A stretch of DNA of 20,080 nt from F23-D06 sp002392325. GTDB lineage: Bacteria > Bacteroidota > Bacteroidia > Bacteroidales > WCHB1-69. Each line of letters opens with the position of its first letter. The first letter of the stretch is position 1. The stretch is taken from positions 1 through 20,080 of the forward strand of contig CAMORT010000044.1 of the NCBI GenBank assembly GCA_946624065.1, in the 5' to 3' direction. The notes beneath the pieces were generated by a model. The model did no database searches. It was given only the letters and a program-made list of their open reading frames with translations, and was not told the origin of the DNA. Positions 15,856 through 20,080 of this stretch are shown here, in pieces. A program made the position numbers and the translations under genes.

Positions 15856-17133
15856 TTATCTGAAGAAATGTCTTAATTGGCTACGGCAACCGCCGTGGAA
15901 GAAGGAAATGTATTCCATGAACACATCGGTGGCGTTGTCCAACTTGGGAAGTCCGAATGCTTTGCTGATTTTGGAGAACAGTTGCAGGCTGTTGCAGGTC
16001 AGCGGGCATTCCGAGTCGGCCTTGCTGTTGTGCGCGGCGCGCGCGGAATCGGTGAAGGTTCCGTCGCACTCTTGAGGCAGGGAGGCGGGGAGCAGCAGGT
16101 CGAAGCTGGCATTGCTCTCTTCCCAGAAGGCGGTTTGCAGCACGCGCCAGGAGCATTGCTGTGCAATCTCCATAATTTCGGCCGGCATCTCCGCCCCTGT
16201 CGCGTTGAACAGGTAGCATTGGTCAAAGTCGCGGGCGGCGATGCGCGCGGGGAGGTCAACGCTGTCGGTATGCGCCGGTTGGCCGTACAATTCGCACATC
16301 AATTTGCGACTTCCCTCATCAAAAGGCTCTCCGCCAACGCATATCTCAGGGAAAAAGCCCATGTCGAACAACCCCTGCGAGTTCAATTCGGCTTTCAGAC
16401 TCAAAAAACCAGACGATGGTTTGGCCTGAATGTCCAGCAACATGCACATGTTCTCCAACTCAATAATGCCTCGCTCGTCCAAGAATGGTTCCCAGATCAC
16501 AAAAACTGGGGCTTCTGTATGCAGCAGTTCCTCGGCAAAAGTTTTGATGTCGTTCTCTGTCAGATTGTTGGCGGCCAATACTTCCGAAAGGTCTTCGGAG
16601 AGAATCTGCTCCTTGTACTGATCGTATTGCTTGCCCAATCCTTGTACATAGATGCCTTTGGCAAGGTTGTTTCGGATGAGGTAATGGTTAATGCTTCTGA
16701 AAAAAGATCCAAAATCACGGATTTGAAGCGTGTCCTGCGTGTTGAACTCGTAACGGGGCGTGTTTGGGCACGCATCCATAATCTCCAATGCCGTTTTTTG
16801 TGAGAGTGCATTGGCTTTCGGGTCTAGAAGGGTATAGTATTTCCCGGCGCCGAAGAGTTCAGCGAAGGGTACAATATCGTTTTTGTCTATAAAAAAAGAT
16901 GTTCCTCTTTTGTAGTAGTCGAAAGACCCTAACGCATTGGTGTGCAGTCCTGTACGTGCCAGGCGTTGGATTAAGTACAACTCTTCGTTGGAGTAGTCGC
17001 CAGAGGCCATGACCAAAGTTTTATGCTCACCAGCGTTTTGGCTGTGCTTGGCGATATGCTGGCATGCCTCATCCCATGTAATGGGCTGGTACTGCTGTCC
17101 GGTTTTCAGAAGAGGTTGTAAAAGTCTGCCCAT
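15856..17133 (-). CDS. Molybdopterin oxidoreductase core-domain protein lacking the Fe-S domain
   Basis: The 425-residue protein resembles the central molybdopterin domain of formate dehydrogenase and NuoG relatives. It opens at MGRLLQPLLK...YQPITWDEACQHIA, which normally follows the N-terminal 4Fe-4S domain, and closes with FDLLLPASLPQECDGTFTDSARAAH, the usual ADVVLPA...E..GTFTN end of that domain. The C-x2-C-x3-C cluster-binding domain is missing from the start, and no full C-terminal dinucleotide-binding domain follows. The start is real: the gldA stop lies 3 bases upstream, so no N-terminal part has been cut off locally. No obvious active-site Cys or Sec was located. It may be a cofactor-free structural relative, one part of a split enzyme, or a shortened NuoG-like subunit. 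Function unknown. Confidence 0.75.
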   Translation of the reverse strand: MGRLLQPLLKTGQQYQPITWDEACQHIAKHSQNAGEHKTLVMASGDYSNEELYLIQRLARTGLHTNALGSFDYYKRGTSFFIDKNDIVPFAELFGAGKYYTLLDPKANALSQKTALEIMDACPNTPRYEFNTQDTLQIRDFGSFFRSINHYLIRNNLAKGIYVQGLGKQYDQYKEQILSEDLSEVLAANNLTENDIKTFAEELLHTEAPVFVIWEPFLDERGIIELENMCMLLDIQAKPSSGFLSLKAELNSQGLFDMGFFPEICVGGEPFDEGSRKLMCELYGQPAHTDSVDLPARIAARDFDQCYLFNATGAEMPAEIMEIAQQCSWRVLQTAFWEESNASFDLLLPASLPQECDGTFTDSARAAHNSKADSECPLTCNSLQLFSKISKAFGLPKLDNATDVFMEYISFFHGGCRSQLRHFFR

Positions 17134-17136
17134 GCG

Positions 17137-17883
17137 CTATTGTTTTTGAGTTAGGGCCTGGAAGAGTTCCTCCATGTCTAACGCATTGAGTTCGCTGGAG
17201 TGTTTGAGTCCCATTTTCTCAGCCATAGAAGGCAGTTCGCTCACTTGCGCGTCGGCCACCAATTTGCCTTTGTTGATGATAATGACATGGTCGCACATGG
17301 CCTGTACCTCCTGCATGATGTGGGTGGAAAGCAGCACGGTGCGGTTCTTGCCGTATGAGCGGATGAGTTCGCGAATCTCAATCAGTTGGTTGGGGTCAAG
17401 TCCGGTGGTGGGTTCGTCTAAAATGAGCACCTCAGGGTCGTGGATGAGCGCCTGTGCGATGCCCACACGCTGTTTGTAGCCGCGCGACAGGGCGCCGATT
17501 TTCTTATGCTGCTCAGGCGTGAGCCCCGTTTTCTCAATAATGGCGGCAACCTTTTGCTTTATGTCTTTAAGATGGTGAATGCCTGCAATAAATTCCAGAA
17601 ATTCACGCACATACATGTCGTAATATAAGGGATTGGCCTCAGAAAGATAACCGATTTTCTTTCTCAACTCCAGTGAATCCTTCCAGATGTCAAGACCGCA
17701 TACGGTCACATTGCCTTCCGTGGGCGGAATCAGGCAGGTGATGATTTTCATCATGGTCGTTTTCCCGGCGCCATTCGGACCCAAAAAACCGACAATCTCG
17801 CCTTGCTTTGCCTCAAAACACACATGGTCCAGTGCGCGCTGCTCGCCGAAAACCTTGGTGACATTGGTAACTTTTATAGACAT
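17137..17883 (-). CDS. gldA: ABC transporter ATPase, GldA-like
   Basis: This 248-residue ATPase has Walker A GPNGAGKTT (35-43), the signature LSRGYKQRVG (132-141), Walker B VLILDEPTTGLDPNQL (152-167) and the switch His188 in STHIMQEVQAMCDHV. The LS-[KR]-GY-[KR]-QRVG form and NPLYYDMYVREFL match GldA, the ATPase of the GldA/GldF/GldG transporter tied to gliding in Flavobacteriia. Many non-gliding Bacteroidales also carry GldA-like genes. No gldF or gldG permease is beside it, so the symbol marks similarity and does not imply motility. The ATG at 17883 (MSIKVTNV) is used; the longer frame starting at 17910 begins in the promoter. It is the first gene of its string, with the molybdopterin-core gene 3 bases downstream. 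Confidence 0.8.
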   Translation of the reverse strand: MSIKVTNVTKVFGEQRALDHVCFEAKQGEIVGFLGPNGAGKTTMMKIITCLIPPTEGNVTVCGLDIWKDSLELRKKIGYLSEANPLYYDMYVREFLEFIAGIHHLKDIKQKVAAIIEKTGLTPEQHKKIGALSRGYKQRVGIAQALIHDPEVLILDEPTTGLDPNQLIEIRELIRSYGKNRTVLLSTHIMQEVQAMCDHVIIINKGKLVADAQVSELPSMAEKMGLKHSSELNALDMEELFQALTQKQ

Positions 17884-17907
17884 TTTAATCCAAATTATAT
17901 AGGGCTG

Positions 17908-17915
17908 CAAAGATA
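17908..17915 (-). promoter_or_regulatory. -7 box for the gldA gene string
   Basis: The minus strand reads TATCTTTG followed by CAGC, an exact TAnnTTTG box 24 bases before the gldA ATG. No convincing TTG at the -33 distance was seen. The 12 bases TATCTTTGCAGC are identical to those of the divergent rhuM promoter on the other strand. Confidence 0.65.
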
Positions 17916-17994
17916 AATATTTTCCAACAATCCTTTGTTTTTAACAAACAATTCTTAATAAAACACTGATAATCAATATATTAAAAATAATTTA

Positions 17995-18002
17995 TATCTT
18001 TG
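17995..18002 (+). promoter_or_regulatory. -7 box for the rhuM-like gene
   Basis: The plus strand reads TATCTTTG followed by CAGC, an exact TAnnTTTG box 30 bases before the ATG at 18033. The upstream 60 bases are strongly AT-rich and no clear -33 TTG was found. The TTG of this box is also the first possible start of the open frame, which is why the gene start is placed downstream. Confidence 0.65.
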
Positions 18003-18032
18003 CAGCGACTTTTAAACAAACATAATTTTATA

Positions 18033-18908
18033 ATGAAAACAGATTTGAATTTGTCCCCCATGAAACAAGGCGAGATCATTATGTACCAGCCGGATGATAG
18101 CATCAGGTTGGAAGTTCGTATGGAAGAAGAGACGGTGTGGCTGAACCTTAATCAAATGTCCCTATTATTCGGAAGGGATAAATCGGTCATTTCAAGACAT
18201 ATACGAAATGTTTATATCGAGGGGGAATTGCTACGCGAATCAACTGTTGCAAATTTTGCAACAGTTCATGATGAAAATGGCCGACGAGTATCCCGGAACA
18301 TTGAATACTACAATTTAGATGTTATTATATCCGTCGGATATCGGGTCAAAAGCATCCAGGGAACGCGTTTTCGCCAGTGGGCAAATTCCGTACTGAAGGA
18401 ATACCTGCTTCGCGGATATGCTATAAACCAGCGATTCGAACGGTTGGAGCGGAGAGTGACCGAACATGATGCGGTTTTGTCGGAGCACTCCAACAAACTG
18501 GAATTCTTCGTGCGTGCGGCCCTGCCACCCAAAGAGGGCATTTTTTACGATGGCCAAATATTCGATGCGTACGCCTTCGCGTCCGAACTGATCAAGTCGG
18601 CGAGACAAAGGATTGTCCTGGTTGACAATTACATTGACGAATCAGTACTGCTAATGCTGGCAAAGCGCAATGAGGGTGTTACGGCGGAGATTGTTACCAG
18701 ACAAACAAACGGGACGCTGGCGTTGGATATTGACCGTCACAACCGCCAGTATCCTCCCATTACCATCCGCAAAAGCGCCCGCTATCACGACCGATTCCTA
18801 ATCGTTGATGACATAGTCTATCACATCGGTGCATCATTGAAAGATCTCGGCAAGAAACTGTTCGCTTTCAGCAAGATGGAAATCATGACTACGGACATCG
18901 GATTATAA
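18033..18908 (+). CDS. RhuM-family protein fused to a PLD-like domain
   Basis: This 291-residue protein has a RhuM/ORF6N-like N-terminal domain at about 12-130: EETVWLNLNQMSLLFGRDKSVISRHIRNVY looks like a DNA-binding helical region, then YYNLDVIISVGYRVKSIQGTRFRQWA is the RhuM hallmark. A short coiled segment (133-160) leads to a C-terminal domain at about 165-291 with YHDRFLIVDDIVYHIGASLKD. That resembles a phospholipase D HxK-x4-D motif with Arg254 in place of Lys (His252, Asp259). RhuM proteins are found on pathogenicity islands and mobile regions, often near defence genes, but their activity is not established. Starts at 18033 or 18060 are both possible; the 18033 ATG fits the promoter better. 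It is probably accessory DNA among housekeeping genes. Confidence 0.85.
   Translation: MKTDLNLSPMKQGEIIMYQPDDSIRLEVRMEEETVWLNLNQMSLLFGRDKSVISRHIRNVYIEGELLRESTVANFATVHDENGRRVSRNIEYYNLDVIISVGYRVKSIQGTRFRQWANSVLKEYLLRGYAINQRFERLERRVTEHDAVLSEHSNKLEFFVRAALPPKEGIFYDGQIFDAYAFASELIKSARQRIVLVDNYIDESVLLMLAKRNEGVTAEIVTRQTNGTLALDIDRHNRQYPPITIRKSARYHDRFLIVDDIVYHIGASLKDLGKKLFAFSKMEIMTTDIGL
18242..18266. repeat. 25-base palindrome inside the rhuM-like gene
   Basis: AACTGTTGCAAA (18242-18253), one T, and the exact reverse complement TTTGCAACAGTT (18255-18266) form 12-bp arms around a single base. It lies in the coding region for the residues STVANFATV and so could be a DNA-level site for a dimeric protein. 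Because it codes for protein in the N-terminal domain, it could also be coincidence. Confidence 0.8.
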
Positions 18909-18936
18909 ATCAATAACAATCAAAAACTTTTATCAA

Positions 18937-19974
18937 ATGAAAACAAAACAAATTCTCACGCTTTGTATGCTGCTATGCGCATCGTGCGTGCATGCCCAAA
19001 AGCAAAACGACTCGCTAATCGTCGCCTTTTACAATGTGGAAAACCTGTTCCACCCCTCCGACGACTCGCTTACGCGCGATGAAGACTTCACCCCCACAGG
19101 TGCTTACCATTGGTCGTATGGCAAGTACTACAAGAAGATTGCCAATGTGGCCAAGGTGTTCATCGCCATGGGGCAGGGCAGTCCTCCGGCGGTTATCGGA
19201 CTCGCCGAAATCGAGAATGAGCGAGTGCTCAAAGATCTCTGCCACCGCTCACCCCTCAAAACTTACGGCTACCGCTTTGTGCACCACGACTCACCCGACC
19301 GCCGTGGCGTCGATGTGGCCCTGCTCTATCGCGACAGCATGGTGTCCATCCTGCGTGAACATAAAGTGCCCATCGTATTTCCCTTTGAACCCCAAACCCG
19401 CAACCGCGACTTGCTCTACGCGCTCGTCAAATTTCCTTGCGGCGATTCCATTCACATCATCGTCAACCACTGGACCTCGCGCTTCGGTGGCTATGCGGCC
19501 ACTATACCCAAACGCAACTATTACGCCGATGTGGCCCGCCAATTGGTGGATTCAGTGCTGTCTGAAAATGCCAGCGCCAATATTCTGCTCATGGGCGATT
19601 TCAACGACTACGCCACCGATGAGAGTATGGAGAAACATCTCCGTGCCAAAAAATATAGCCCTGACAACATGGAGGACACGCTTTTTAATTTGATGTATCA
19701 TTTTGTGAATCAGAACAATGTCGGCTCTCACAAGCATGAGGATTTTTGGGGATGCTTGGATCAGATGATTGTCTCCCATTCACTCTTACTTGATGAAAAC
19801 TGTCTTCATATTGCCCAACATCAACCTCATATCTTTCAAGCCCCCTTTCTGTTGGTTCCGGATGAGAAATATGGGGGCGTGAAAACCTTCCGCACCTTCC
19901 TGGGCCCTCGCTATATCGGCGGCTACGCCGACCATCTGCCCGTGTATATCTTGCTGGAAGATGTTGAAAATTAA
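18937..19974 (+). CDS. Secreted endonuclease/exonuclease/phosphatase family protein
   Basis: The 345-residue protein has a signal peptide (MKTKQILTLCMLLCASCVHA, cut after Ala20) and a single EEP domain. The metal and catalytic residues of the fold are all visible: Asn33 in YNVENLF, Glu91 in LAEIENE, Asp126 region in DRRGVDVALLYR, His178 in IVNHWTSR, Asp221 and Asn223 in GDFND, and the closing Asp332-His333 in GGYADHLPV. The family hydrolyses phosphodiester or phosphomonoester bonds in nucleic acids, inositol phosphates or lipids. An exported form could scavenge phosphate or nucleotides from outside, but the substrate is not determined. It starts 28 bases after the rhuM-like gene and no separate promoter was seen, so it may be read from the rhuM promoter. 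Confidence 0.92.
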   Translation: MKTKQILTLCMLLCASCVHAQKQNDSLIVAFYNVENLFHPSDDSLTRDEDFTPTGAYHWSYGKYYKKIANVAKVFIAMGQGSPPAVIGLAEIENERVLKDLCHRSPLKTYGYRFVHHDSPDRRGVDVALLYRDSMVSILREHKVPIVFPFEPQTRNRDLLYALVKFPCGDSIHIIVNHWTSRFGGYAATIPKRNYYADVARQLVDSVLSENASANILLMGDFNDYATDESMEKHLRAKKYSPDNMEDTLFNLMYHFVNQNNVGSHKHEDFWGCLDQMIVSHSLLLDENCLHIAQHQPHIFQAPFLLVPDEKYGGVKTFRTFLGPRYIGGYADHLPVYILLEDVEN

Positions 19975-20080
19975 AAGGAGGATGTCTGTTGAAAAACTAA
20001 TACACTGAAATCCGGATGAGTGCTGAAAAAAATAGGAAATGATATAGCAGTTGACCTGGTTAATAATAGATTCCGCTCAC
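19975..20080. other. Right-edge stretch with no clear gene
   Basis: After the EEP stop an exact AAGGAGG (19975-19981) appears, but the ATG that follows it directly (19982) opens only an 8-codon frame ending in TGA, and another ATG near 20018 opens a similarly short frame (MSAEKNRK). No terminator hairpin for the EEP gene was found. It may be the start of a region continuing beyond the window. Confidence 0.4.

Noticed and set aside
15877..16803. 308-codon plus-strand frame opposite the molybdopterin-core gene
   Set aside because: The minus-strand frame has recognisable family motifs; this one has none and sits in a GC-rich region where long shadow frames are expected.
17137..17883. Evidence for a gliding-motility locus from the GldA-like ATPase
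   Set aside because: No gldF, gldG or other gliding gene is nearby, and GldA-like ATPases are widespread in non-gliding Bacteroidales.
18000..18032. TTG start for the rhuM-like gene
   Set aside because: The TTG lies within the -7 box TATCTTTG, so it is upstream of the expected transcript start; the ATG at 18033 is preferred.
18033..19974. A two-gene defence system made of the RhuM-like protein and the EEP nuclease
   Set aside because: The EEP protein has a clear signal peptide and would be exported, so it is unlikely to act with a cytoplasmic RhuM protein.

Overview
The window looks like a chromosomal segment of an anaerobic member of the Bacteroidota, probably Bacteroidales. The evidence is a C-terminal type IX secretion sorting domain (gene at 1406-3541), the ftsX - DUF3098 - uppP - truB gene order, a Bacteroidota-style TonB and a GldA-like ATPase, promoters with the TAnnTTTG -7 box, and a 2Fe-2S ferredoxin of the kind found in [FeFe]-hydrogenase operons. 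No rRNA, tRNA, CRISPR array, transposase, integrase or complete phage gene was seen. The coding density is high, and no gene-free stretch exceeds 300 bases.

Layout, left to right. (1) At 1-427, minus strand, lies the start of a hydrogenase-type operon: a 2Fe-2S ferredoxin and the first codons of the next gene. (2) At 494-7833, minus strand, eight tightly packed genes read from ftsX through a DUF3098 membrane protein, uppP, truB, a secreted GH16 glycosidase, a membrane-anchored PASTA protein and a T9SS cargo protein to a DnaQ-like exonuclease. They end at a strong hairpin terminator. (3) At 7894-9723, plus strand, is an MsbA-type ABC exporter, divergent from ftsX with overlapping promoters. 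(4) At 9724-10007 is a short non-coding stretch with a possible gene relic and a bidirectional terminator. (5) At 10008-10694 is tonB with its own promoter. (6) At 10814-17883, minus strand, the order of transcription is gldA-like ATPase, an unusual molybdopterin-core protein, sppA, a steroid-5-alpha-reductase-like membrane protein, murF and anmK. A perfect 26-bp palindrome sits just upstream of murF. (7) At 18033-19974, plus strand, are a RhuM/PLD-like fusion gene and a secreted endonuclease/exonuclease/phosphatase, divergent from gldA.

Most of the window concerns the cell envelope: undecaprenyl phosphate recycling (UppP), peptidoglycan synthesis and recycling (MurF, AnmK), division (FtsX), lipid or glycolipid export (ABC exporter), outer-membrane energisation (TonB), envelope proteolysis (SppA) and a PASTA protein. 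No complete new multi-gene system is evident. The items most worth a second look are the molybdopterin-core protein with no Fe-S domain, the RhuM/PLD fusion with a palindrome inside its coding region, the palindrome before murF, the relic with 22-codon repeats at 9745-9952, and two divergent promoter regions with mirrored -7 boxes.
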